This document shows, in pieces, positions 9,430 through 14,868 of a stretch of DNA of 17,905 nucleotides (the first letter of the stretch is position 1; each line of letters opens with the position of its first letter). The position numbers and the translations under genes are program-made. The notes below the pieces were generated by a model. It was given only the letters and a program-made list of their open reading frames with translations, did no database searches and was not told the DNA's origin. The stretch lies in NCBI GenBank assembly GCA_002395065.1, contig DGVS01000012.1, positions 8,861 through 26,765 of the forward strand, written 5' to 3'. This DNA is from Caryophanales bacterium UBA4278 (GTDB lineage: Bacteria; Bacillota_I; Bacilli_A; RFN20; CAG-826).

Positions 9430-9460
9430 TGCGTGTATATTATACATATACATACGTATG
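9430..9460 (-). promoter_or_regulatory. Promoter and possible operator of the oxidoreductase gene
   Basis: TATAAT at 9444-9439 on the minus strand predicts a leader of about 22 nt carrying AAAAGGAG. The -10 box lies inside the palindrome TGTATA-A-TATACA. A second perfect palindrome, CATACGTATG, sits just upstream at 9451-9460. No convincing -35 hexamer is seen, so an activator could be needed. The 17-nt block 9430-9446 is identical to the operon promoter at 5796-5812. Confidence 0.7.
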
Positions 9461-9490
9461 AATAATAAAAAAATCGGATGAAACCGATTT
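9461..9490 (-). terminator. Rho-independent terminator after the small helix-turn-helix-like gene
   Basis: Minus-strand hairpin AAATCGG-TTTCAT-CCGATTT (7 bp, 6-nt loop), followed by TTTTATTATT. It lies 22 nt after the stop at 9513 and directly precedes the oxidoreductase promoter. Confidence 0.82.
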
Positions 9491-9512
9491 CATTGATTAT
9501 TCGCGTAGGCAC

Positions 9513-9941
9513 TTATCTTCTTTTCTTTTTAGAAGGTTTAGTGCCCTTAAGTTCTTCTAATTCTTGATTAACAAGATGTCGAAGGACTTTTAAATCCTTT
9601 TCATCAAGCGGAATATTACGGTCCACAAGACCACCAATTGTCATCTTGTGATAAACGAAATCTGCAACAGATTTATATTGTTGAAGTTCAGCTTTTTTCA
9701 CCGCAATTCTCGGTTCTTTTTTCTCTTTTGACTGTTCTTCAATGTATTCTTCTAGTGCTGGAACAAGCTCTCTTAAATTATAACTTGGATCCATCGCTAA
9801 CATTGGTTCAAACTCACTTAAATCACGGGCAATAAGTTCAGGATAAATGCCCATATGTAAAGACAACGCTTCACAAGTTAAGTGTTTTCTTTTGCTTCCA
9901 TTAATAGCTGATAAATATTTCTTAGCAGTCGTTTTATTCAT
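9513..9941 (-). CDS. Small basic protein, helix-turn-helix-like N-terminus, unknown function
   Basis: 142 residues from ATG 9941. A frame extension to 10040 would run through the upstream kinase gene and has no ribosome binding site, so it is rejected. Residues 1-45 (KKYLSAINGSKRKHLTCEALSLHMGIYPELIARDL) have the spacing of a helix-turn-helix that loads a recognition helix after MGIYPE. The middle (about 70-90) is charged and may form a coiled coil, and the C-terminus is a basic tail (KPSKKKRR) suited to nucleic acid binding. I do not recognise the family. It lies 37 nt downstream of the kinase gene and has its own predicted -10 box. It is a possible regulator of the neighbouring oxidoreductase gene, but only by position. 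Confidence 0.7.
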   Translation of the reverse strand: MNKTTAKKYLSAINGSKRKHLTCEALSLHMGIYPELIARDLSEFEPMLAMDPSYNLRELVPALEEYIEEQSKEKKEPRIAVKKAELQQYKSVADFVYHKMTIGGLVDRNIPLDEKDLKVLRHLVNQELEELKGTKPSKKKRR

Positions 9942-9947
9942 GTATTT

Positions 9948-9975
9948 ATTATAAACCTTTATATTTAATAAACAA
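9948..9975 (-). promoter_or_regulatory. Predicted leaderless promoter
   Basis: TATAAT at 9953-9948 lies 6 nt before the ATG at 9941. A TTGTTT -35 candidate at 9975-9970 has a 16-nt spacer. The transcription start would be at or next to the A of ATG. AAAGG at 9961-9957 is 15 nt from the ATG and upstream of the -10 box, so it cannot serve as ribosome binding site on this transcript. Confidence 0.6.
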
Positions 9976-9978
9976 AAC

Positions 9979-10491
9979 TCAATCCTTATAATGGAATGAT
10001 TCCTTGACTTTTGGCGATTCAAACCAACCTTCAATCTCAATCACTTCATCGTATAAAGCCTTTACTTCATTAGATGGATCTTCCCATCTTTTCCACATCG
10101 ATTTAATAGCTTCTTCTGGAACATATTTAGCTTCATTTCGTACGTGATTTTGTTCAAGAATTTGATCTAATTTTTTCTTTAAAACAACAAGGACACAACG
10201 ATCATATTTTGGGCATTTCTCAAGGGGAATTAACCGAAAATTGTCGGTGATATTTGTAGAATCAGCGATAACAGTAACATCTTCATACTTATCAAAAAAT
10301 TCATTAATTCTATTGAAGTAAATTTCCCAAACTTCTTTCTCGTGATTGAGGTCCTGATATTGTCCAGTAACCTCTTTTCGAATCGCGTCAGATGAAACAA
10401 TTTTGACGTGCTTATGTGTCAAACGATATTGCTCCGACCAAGTTGATTTTCCACTTCCTGGAAGAGCCGATAAAACAATCAGTGTTCTCAT
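9979..10491 (-). CDS. P-loop ATPase/kinase of the AAA_33 (polynucleotide kinase-like) family
   Basis: 170 residues. Walker A SALPGSGKST is at 8-17 (first glycine replaced by alanine), followed by SSDAIRKE at 33-40, the strand VTVIADSTN at 72-80 and a C-terminal lid-like stretch with EEAIKSMWKRWEDPSNE. This order matches small ATP-binding proteins related to the kinase domain of T4 polynucleotide kinase, which phosphorylate nucleic acid 5' ends or small molecules; the substrate here is unknown. It appears to be a single-domain cytoplasmic protein. It stops with TGA, a true stop in this genome. The -10 box is 7 nt before the ATG and no Shine-Dalgarno is present. It may be cotranscribed with the small helix-turn-helix-like gene. 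Confidence 0.85.
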   Translation of the reverse strand: MRTLIVLSALPGSGKSTWSEQYRLTHKHVKIVSSDAIRKEVTGQYQDLNHEKEVWEIYFNRINEFFDKYEDVTVIADSTNITDNFRLIPLEKCPKYDRCVLVVLKKKLDQILEQNHVRNEAKYVPEEAIKSMWKRWEDPSNEVKALYDEVIEIEGWFESPKVKESFHYKD

Positions 10492-10498
10492 GCTTTTT

Positions 10499-10526
10499 AT
10501 TGTATCTTAATCAGTAGGTTAGTTAA
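10499..10526 (-). promoter_or_regulatory. Predicted leaderless promoter of the P-loop kinase gene
   Basis: TTAACT at 10526-10521, a 16-nt spacer and TACAAT at 10504-10499 (4/6 and 5/6 matches to consensus). The ATG at 10491 begins 8 nt after the -10 box, where transcription itself should begin. The -35 box touches the T-tract of the preceding terminator. Confidence 0.62.
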
Positions 10527-10552
10527 AGAAAAAACCACTCTAATGAGTGGTT
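10526..10552 (-). terminator. Rho-independent terminator after the lipoprotein gene
   Basis: Minus-strand hairpin AACCACTC-ATTA-GAGTGGTT (8 bp, 4-nt loop) runs directly into TTTTTTCTTT. It begins 13 nt after the stop codon at 10566. Confidence 0.9.
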
Positions 10553-10565
10553 ACATAAAATAAAA

Positions 10566-11426
10566 CTAAATTTGTTCAATATTATATTCAGATATATTCG
10601 GATACTTAATACTAAATCTATTGTAATCGTAAGCAATTGTTTCTTCGAAATAATATTCGCAGACTAATTCTCCCGATGAATTCATGGCTTCTCTTTTCTC
10701 ATAACGATAAGAATAACGTGGAAGGTAGTTTTCAAAAACAACTATTGAGCGAATATAACTATATTCATTTTGATATCCATGAAAATAATTAAGATAGGAA
10801 CCATTATATTCAACATCTAAATAAATACTTTTACTATCTTTACTAAAGTAGTGATAAGAAATATAGGGTAAATATTGTTCATATTCAGCAGGTTGATGTA
10901 CAACTGAAAAACTACGCTCTAAAACTTGGAGCCATAGAGGATAGCCTTGCTCTAAATAGCATGGATGTCTAGTTCCAATCAAAATGTAACCAGGATAACT
11001 TAGGATAAAATCAGAAAAGGCTGATGATGTTTCACGGACGGTTCCTGTTTTGCCTTCATTATTATCATACAAAATGTATCCATTATTGCCTTTAATAAAA
11101 AGGTATATTTTGGATGCGTTTATTGAATCGCCAGAATATGTTTCTCCTTCTCCAGATAAAAACTTATCAGGGTAAGAAAGCTTGTTATTCCAAGCAGAAC
11201 TACCATAACTGGAACCTCTGTCTTTTCCGTGAACATTTGCGTATTGAAACGATTTATTTGTATAGTTTCTGTATTGACTATAAATAGAATTTGTTAATGA
11301 AAAAGCTTCCTCAGCTGTAATTTCAGTACCTTTTTCTGGTTCAGCAAACCAATCTGGCTCTCCCGAACAACTAACTAATGACAATGAAAATACCAAGGCA
11401 AAAAATAAACTAAATTTCTTATTCAT
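10566..11426 (-). CDS. Predicted surface lipoprotein, unknown function
   Basis: 286 residues. The N-terminus is a type II signal peptide: MNKK, a hydrophobic core FSLFFALVFSLSL, then lipobox LVSC with Cys20 as the lipidation site. The mature part is very rich in Tyr, Ser and Asn (for example around residues 50-100 and 180-230) and has no transmembrane helix, as expected for an extracytoplasmic, probably beta-rich domain. I recognise no family. It would be processed by Lgt and signal peptidase II. It is a single-gene unit with a terminator 13 nt after the stop. It is the last gene before the insertion sequence, so its promoter region is close to the element's end. No Shine-Dalgarno is visible upstream of the ATG. 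Confidence 0.85.
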   Translation of the reverse strand: MNKKFSLFFALVFSLSLVSCSGEPDWFAEPEKGTEITAEEAFSLTNSIYSQYRNYTNKSFQYANVHGKDRGSSYGSSAWNNKLSYPDKFLSGEGETYSGDSINASKIYLFIKGNNGYILYDNNEGKTGTVRETSSAFSDFILSYPGYILIGTRHPCYLEQGYPLWLQVLERSFSVVHQPAEYEQYLPYISYHYFSKDSKSIYLDVEYNGSYLNYFHGYQNEYSYIRSIVVFENYLPRYSYRYEKREAMNSSGELVCEYYFEETIAYDYNRFSIKYPNISEYNIEQI

Positions 11427-11432
11427 ACAACT

Positions 11433-11442
11433 ATTATCTTAT
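11433..11442 (-). promoter_or_regulatory. Possible leaderless -10 box of the lipoprotein gene
   Basis: GATAAT at 11438-11433 is 6 nt before the ATG, with overlapping TATAAG at 11442-11437. No -35 box of quality is seen; the upstream stretch is nearly pure A/T. Weak, but no ribosome binding site exists as an alternative. Confidence 0.4.
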
Positions 11443-11463
11443 AAAATTTTATAAAAAGATACG

Positions 11464-11493
11464 ACAAAAAGAAGCAAAAGCTTTGCTTTTTTA
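11464..11493. terminator. Bidirectional terminator-like hairpin after the transposase gene
   Basis: Arms AAGCAAA (11472-11478) and TTTGCTT (11482-11488) with a 3-nt loop. Both strands have a T-tract after the stem: TTTTTTAA on plus, CTTTTTG on minus. It lies 23 nt after the transposase stop. Whether it is inside the insertion sequence or in the flank cannot be decided here. Confidence 0.65.
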
Positions 11494-11515
11494 AAAACAG
11501 AGATTTTAGCTTTGA

Positions 11516-12727
11516 TTAGTCTCTTTTTAAATTATTGAAAACTTGGTTTGTTGTCATCATCTTCCAAATGACTCGAATTAGTTTTCTGGTTGTGGCAATT
11601 ATCGCGACGTTTGTTGCCTTCCCTTGTTTGAGTTTTGAATAATAATATTCTGAAAATACAGGCGAATGAATTCTTAATTTTTGAACACTTAATGCAAGAG
11701 CGTATCTCAAAATAGGAGATCCTCTTTTTCTAATATGGCCTTTATGATTAATAGTGCCTGATTGATAAACCTTAACATCTAAACCAGCAAACTTAATTAG
11801 TTTTTCTGGATTACTAAACCGATGGACATCACCTATTTCTCCTATAATCATCGCGGCGAGATTGACACCTATCCCAGGAATAGTAAGAACTGGTGAATTT
11901 AATTCTTCCATCAAAGGTTCTAACAGTTCATTAAGCATCTCAATTTCTTCATCGATAGTTCTAACTTGAGCAACAAGATTTCTAATAATTTGTTCGTCAA
12001 CTTTTGTTGAATAACCGATTGAATTTTTAGCGAGTTCTCGAAGTTGATTAAATCTATTAAAACTTATTGAACCTTTCGACATTTTTCTTAATGTTTCGCC
12101 TGTTTCCACTCTCATCCTTGCCATCTTTTGCGGGGATGTATATTCACTTAATAACCATCTTATTGTGGGCGATTCAAATAGATTTCTTCCTTTATTTCTT
12201 ATCGTTCCATCTTCGTTTTTCTTAAAGAAAGGGACAAATTCAGGAAACATTTCATCTAAATATCTTAATAAATGGTTATAACAAGCTGTCTTATCTCCAA
12301 AAAGAAAATATTTTGCTCTTGAGATTTTACGAATCTCTCCGATAAGGTAAGATATTTGTGGGGATGAAGTAAATGGATGAGTTGCTACATATTTAGCAAT
12401 TAACATCGCATCTAGATTATCCGTTTTAGCCAAGTTAACTGATTCAGAGTCGCGAAACATAGAAATCAGACTTGGATTATAGATCTGGACTTGATATCCA
12501 TTAGAGATTAAGCATCTCACTAGACAATTCATATAATGTCCAGTTGCTTCCATCCCTATTTTTATTTGCTCTTTTTCTCCTAGCAAACATAGTTCATTTA
12601 AGAATAAGTTAAATCCTTCTCGAGAATTAGAAATATCGAAGCTTTTCTTTCTAATTTCTCCATTTTGATCAATGATAGCAATCGTGTGTTTAAACTTACT
12701 AACATCGATCCCAACATAAAAGTCCAT
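11516..12727 (-). CDS. IS110-family transposase (DEDD recombinase)
   Basis: 403 residues from ATG 12727, where AAGG precedes the start by a few bases and the protein begins MDFYVGIDVSK, as is usual in the family. An ATG ten codons upstream (12757) has no ribosome binding site. The N-terminal RuvC-like DEDD domain has Asp8 (GIDVSK), Glu60 (GMEATGHY), Asp103 and Asp106 (AKTDNLDA). A coiled-coil linker region lies around 245-275. The C-terminal Tnp_20 domain begins near IPGIGVNLAAMIIGEIGD (283-300), with AGLDVKVYQSG at 314-324 and Ser323 as the expected catalytic serine, then GSPILR at 336-341. Known relatives excise and insert the element as a circle, guided by a bridge RNA. The frame is intact, so the element may be active. 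Confidence 0.95.
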   Translation of the reverse strand: MDFYVGIDVSKFKHTIAIIDQNGEIRKKSFDISNSREGFNLFLNELCLLGEKEQIKIGMEATGHYMNCLVRCLISNGYQVQIYNPSLISMFRDSESVNLAKTDNLDAMLIAKYVATHPFTSSPQISYLIGEIRKISRAKYFLFGDKTACYNHLLRYLDEMFPEFVPFFKKNEDGTIRNKGRNLFESPTIRWLLSEYTSPQKMARMRVETGETLRKMSKGSISFNRFNQLRELAKNSIGYSTKVDEQIIRNLVAQVRTIDEEIEMLNELLEPLMEELNSPVLTIPGIGVNLAAMIIGEIGDVHRFSNPEKLIKFAGLDVKVYQSGTINHKGHIRKRGSPILRYALALSVQKLRIHSPVFSEYYYSKLKQGKATNVAIIATTRKLIRVIWKMMTTNQVFNNLKRD

Positions 12728-12898
12728 AAGACCTTCATTTCTAGCCGTCTTAACCATATCAGCTTATCTTTTCGAATCATCTGTTAATGGAACGTCAAAG
12801 CGTTAATCAACCTATTAGCGAATAAAAGAAAAGCCGTATGCCTGATCATGAAGTTTGACAGTCAAAGCTGTATTTAAATTAAGCAGGATAACGGCATA
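12728..12898 (-). ncRNA. Candidate bridge RNA in the leader of the IS110 element
   Basis: About 170 nt without a credible ORF lies directly upstream of the transposase gene and is read in the same direction, the place and size of bridge RNA in the IS621 group. A TATAAT at 12909-12904 sets the 5' end near 12898. The first hairpin pairs GCCGT and CCTG (12895-12884) with CAGG and ACGGC (12844-12833), leaving a 3+3 internal loop and a long apical part. Inside that part, TTTGA-CTG-TCAAA forms a short stem. A second hairpin pairs CGCTAAT (12820-12814) with ATTAACG (12807-12801) with one mismatch. GCTTTGAC occurs twice (12868-12861 and 12801-12794). The fold is by eye and the assignment is inferred from position and known IS110 biology. 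Confidence 0.55.
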
Positions 12899-12909
12899 TA
12901 TTGATTATA

Positions 12910-12939
12910 CTTGTTAGATAAAAAGAAAATCTAACCAAG
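12910..12939. repeat. Inverted repeat at the outer edge of the insertion sequence
   Basis: Arms CTTGTTAGAT and ATCTAACcAAG pair over 10 bp with one bulged base around a 9-nt A/T loop. The repeat lies between the small ORF ending at 12957 and the -10 box of the element. No T-tract follows on the minus strand, so it is not a typical terminator. It could be part of the element's end or of the target site. Confidence 0.5.
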
Positions 12940-12956
12940 TACATGGCTAGATTACA

Positions 12957-13124
12957 TTATTTGTTAAACAGATAGTAAGTACTATATCCATAACATGTTC
13001 TATCATTGAAAATGACAAAGAACAATCCGCTTGGACCACATGCTCCATTTTCGGAATAGTAGCATATAATCGGTTCCTTCTTAGATGCTTCTTCTAAATC
13101 ATTTTTATTAAATACATTAATCAC
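12957..13124 (-). CDS. Small hypothetical protein (55 aa)
   Basis: Begins with GTG at 13124, 4 nt after the stop of the 139-residue gene, and ends with TAA at 12957. AAGGAAAT lies about 11 nt upstream, inside the end of the previous gene. The peptide starts INVFNKNDLEEASKKEP and continues with a cysteine- and aromatic-rich tail (IICYYSENGACGPSG, then YGYSTYYLF). It is soluble with no signal peptide. I recognise no family. The tight spacing suggests cotranscription with the upstream gene. Its stop lies about 20 nt from the hairpin next to the insertion sequence, so it could also be a shortened remnant. Confidence 0.5.
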   Translation of the reverse strand: MINVFNKNDLEEASKKEPIICYYSENGACGPSGLFFVIFNDRTCYGYSTYYLFNK

Positions 13125-13128
13125 TTTT

Positions 13129-13548
13129 CTATATTTCCTTTGTTGTAATCTTTAAATTCAACACCGTGTTACTCATCTTTTCTTCTTTGCTATATTTTTC
13201 ATACAGTTTTGTAAATTGATTTAACAAGTCATTATTTACTAGTGTTTGTTTATCTTTTTTATATATGGCTTTTAAATTTTCATAGACTTTTTCTTTTAAT
13301 CTAATTCTTCTTAATGTGTATCTCTTCTTATCTTTGTAGTGGCTCATGATAACTACATGAGGTGATTGGTAATTACTTTCAAAATAACTACATACAATAT
13401 CTTCTTTATTCTTTTTGTCTTCAGATAAACCGTTCAGATAACTAAATTGGTAATAAAGCAATGTCAAATAGGCGATATTAGGCACTAAATTGAATCGTTT
13501 AATAAAGCGTTCATTGTTATTTAAAGCATTTGCCACTAGATTGTTCAC
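13129..13548 (-). CDS. Hypothetical protein (139 aa)
   Basis: The most likely start is GTG 13548, giving MNNLVANALNNNERFIKRF. The open frame reaches 13584, but those 12 codons lie in the terminator/promoter. The protein is helical-looking and basic: LVPNIAYLTLLYYQFSYLNGL in the first third, then KKRYTLRRIRLKEKVYENLKAIYKK and a C-terminal KLYEKYSKEEK. No transmembrane segment, signal or catalytic motif is visible. I do not recognise the family. A -10 box lies 7 nt before the GTG with a good -35 at 17-nt spacing and no ribosome binding site is present, so a leaderless mRNA is predicted. It is followed after 4 nt by the 55-residue ORF. Confidence 0.65.
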   Translation of the reverse strand: MNNLVANALNNNERFIKRFNLVPNIAYLTLLYYQFSYLNGLSEDKKNKEDIVCSYFESNYQSPHVVIMSHYKDKKRYTLRRIRLKEKVYENLKAIYKKDKQTLVNNDLLNQFTKLYEKYSKEEKMSNTVLNLKITTKEI

Positions 13549-13555
13549 AGTTAAT

Positions 13556-13584
13556 ATTATGTGTATCAAAAAAGCCGTTGTCAC
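13556..13584 (-). promoter_or_regulatory. Promoter embedded in a terminator hairpin
   Basis: GTGACA at 13584-13579 (5/6 match to TTGACA), a 17-nt spacer and CATAAT at 13561-13556. The -35 box is formed by the loop and inner stem of the terminator at 13566-13599. Start GTG 13548 is 8 nt after the -10 box. Confidence 0.68.
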
Positions 13585-13599
13585 AAGCGGCTTATTTTT
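13566..13599. terminator. Bidirectional rho-independent terminator
   Basis: Arms AAGCCG and CGGCTT are extended by TTG/CAA with one bulged base. The stem is followed by CTTTTTTG on the minus strand and TTATTTTTG on the plus strand. It lies about 170 nt after the stop of the winged-helix gene and could end that transcript. Confidence 0.75.
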
Positions 13600-13761
13600 G
13601 TGCAGTGTTTTGCTCGTTTTTCAATAATAGCTATTTTTGTAAAGTCTTAAGCAAATTTAAACTCATTAAATCATACTAGTCACAATTCTTAAACTCTATG
13701 CTTAAATTCGCCGTCGCGCTCAGCTTATGTAGCAATATCTAAGGACACGATTTAGTTAGAG
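13600..13761. other. Intergenic stretch with no supported gene
   Basis: About 160 nt between the winged-helix gene and the terminator. It holds the palindrome AATAGCTATT and a GC-rich 16-nt patch at 13709-13724. A short open frame on the minus strand (ending TAG at 13678-13676, about 20 codons, no start) may be a gene remnant. No promoter or RNA is convincing. Confidence 0.4.
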
Positions 13762-14805
13762 CTATTTGATATGATAGTTGCGATAGCAATACCAGAGTAT
13801 ATGATCAAATTCTGTTTTTGTCATCGCTCTTCCACATTTGAAAGGTGGAATTTTAGAGTATAAAGCATCTAGCAAATCATAAAGGTCGCTATAAGACAAC
13901 GCATCAAATTGTTTAGCATTTGATAAGCCATGTTTAATTCCATAAGCGTCTAAATAATATGGCAAAACTGATCTAACAACGCTATCGTTGATGAAAAATT
14001 TATCATGTCCATAACGGTATTCGTGAAAATATTTACACACTTTAGAAGCGAGTGAATTAGCGTTGTATGCAGTACAGGAAGCCTTTAAATCTGCTACCAA
14101 CTGTTTTATATCTTTTATCGTACCATTGAGTTTTAGCAAAAAATCATTAGCAGGATTAACAATAAAATCACTGAAAGAATTGATAGCGGAATCATGATGA
14201 TTCTTATGATCCAAAGTGCCGTTGTCACTGTCTATTTGTTTAACCACTGATACCACATGACTCCTATTAGTAAAACTAAACATTGCTGGAATGCCTCCAG
14301 GGCAAAGAGACATATATAAAATATAGGCAGTTGGAAGATATCTTTTAGCAAGTGTATATCCGCCCTTACCTACTATTCCTAAAGGTATTTGCTTTTCGAC
14401 AATTTTGGAATTTTCTTCTGTTAAATCGACTAAGAAGCCGATAGATGAACGAGTTGTTTTTGTTAGCTTTTCTTCATTAACCAAATAATCAATAATGGCG
14501 GAATCATCTATAATACCATCCGCAATATTTTTTGGATAAGATAGAGGTTTACCAATCGTATAACCAGCTGCAATAGCCTTCGCAAATTTGCTAGTCTTTT
14601 TGGTATGAACAGGTGGTGTTTTGGTAGAAGCTGAATATAATCCAGCTGCAAAATGTATATAACCGCCCTTCAATAAAGAATTCACGACCTTTTTTACATT
14701 TTTGATTGTATGTGACTGTTTAGAAACCAGCCCCTTAATATCAGCAAGGCTTACCGGTTCACACTTTGAAACAATATCTAAAACTATTTTTTGATTAATT
14801 CCCAT
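13762..14805 (-). CDS. Winged-helix protein of unknown function (347 aa)
   Basis: Start ATG 14805 with AAGGAG 7 nt upstream. Residues 1-60 look like a winged helix: repeated helices around IVLDIVSKCEPVSLADIKGLV and TIKNVKKVVNSLLKGGYIHF, then a wing-like AGLYSA. Residues 75-190 are mixed alpha/beta with no recognised motif. The C-terminal third has SLASKVCKYFHEYRYGHDKFFINDSVV (251-277) followed by LPYYLDAYGI. This weakly recalls the ASK...D segment of helix-hairpin-helix DNA-glycosylase-like proteins; I make that comparison from memory only. No membrane segment is seen. It follows the nuclease genes but has its own extended -10 promoter. A DNA-binding or regulatory part of the same module is plausible but unproven. 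Confidence 0.75.
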   Translation of the reverse strand: MGINQKIVLDIVSKCEPVSLADIKGLVSKQSHTIKNVKKVVNSLLKGGYIHFAAGLYSASTKTPPVHTKKTSKFAKAIAAGYTIGKPLSYPKNIADGIIDDSAIIDYLVNEEKLTKTTRSSIGFLVDLTEENSKIVEKQIPLGIVGKGGYTLAKRYLPTAYILYMSLCPGGIPAMFSFTNRSHVVSVVKQIDSDNGTLDHKNHHDSAINSFSDFIVNPANDFLLKLNGTIKDIKQLVADLKASCTAYNANSLASKVCKYFHEYRYGHDKFFINDSVVRSVLPYYLDAYGIKHGLSNAKQFDALSYSDLYDLLDALYSKIPPFKCGRAMTKTEFDHILWYCYRNYHIK

Positions 14806-14836
14806 TCGTTATCTCCTTGTTTTGAATACTTAATTA

Positions 14837-14866
14837 ATTATAACATTCATCATTAAAACCATAACA
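14837..14866 (-). promoter_or_regulatory. Extended -10 promoter of the winged-helix gene
   Basis: TGTTATAAT (TGn plus TATAAT) ends at 14837. TTGTTA at 14867-14862 gives a long 19-nt spacer, tolerable with an extended -10. The leader would be about 25 nt and includes AAGGAG. Confidence 0.6.
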
Positions 14867-14868
14867 AT

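Larger units (their letters stand above)
11495..12915 (-). mobile_element. IS110-family insertion sequence (ends approximate)
   Basis: Holds one transposase gene, a structured leader upstream of it and a short tail downstream, which is the IS110-group layout. IS110 elements normally lack terminal inverted repeats and often make no target duplication, and none is seen, so the ends are estimates. The upstream end is placed just beyond the -10 box at 12909-12904. The downstream end is placed between the transposase stop and the lipoprotein promoter. The element separates host-like genes on the left from the nuclease cluster on the right. Confidence 0.75.

Noticed and set aside
9411..9512. 34-residue N-terminal extension of the oxidoreductase
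   Set aside because: The codons cover the -10 box, the palindromes and the terminator T-tract. The family sequence starts at the ATG at 9410, which has AAAAGGAG upstream.
9942..10040. Longer form of the 142-residue protein overlapping the kinase gene
   Set aside because: No start signal. The extension is in another frame of the kinase coding region, and a -10 box directly precedes the ATG at 9941.
12598..12780. 60-residue frame at the start of the transposase gene
   Set aside because: Alternative frame of the transposase 5' region, with no Shine-Dalgarno and no family resemblance. A programmed frameshift is not needed because the transposase frame is intact.
12910..12939. Hairpin as terminator of the 55-residue ORF
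   Set aside because: On the minus strand the stem is followed by TATAATCAAT, not a T-tract.
13129..13548. 139-residue protein as the middle component of a three-component ABC (ABC-3C) system
   Set aside because: Only general resemblance in size and helical content; no ABC ATPase is visible next to it.
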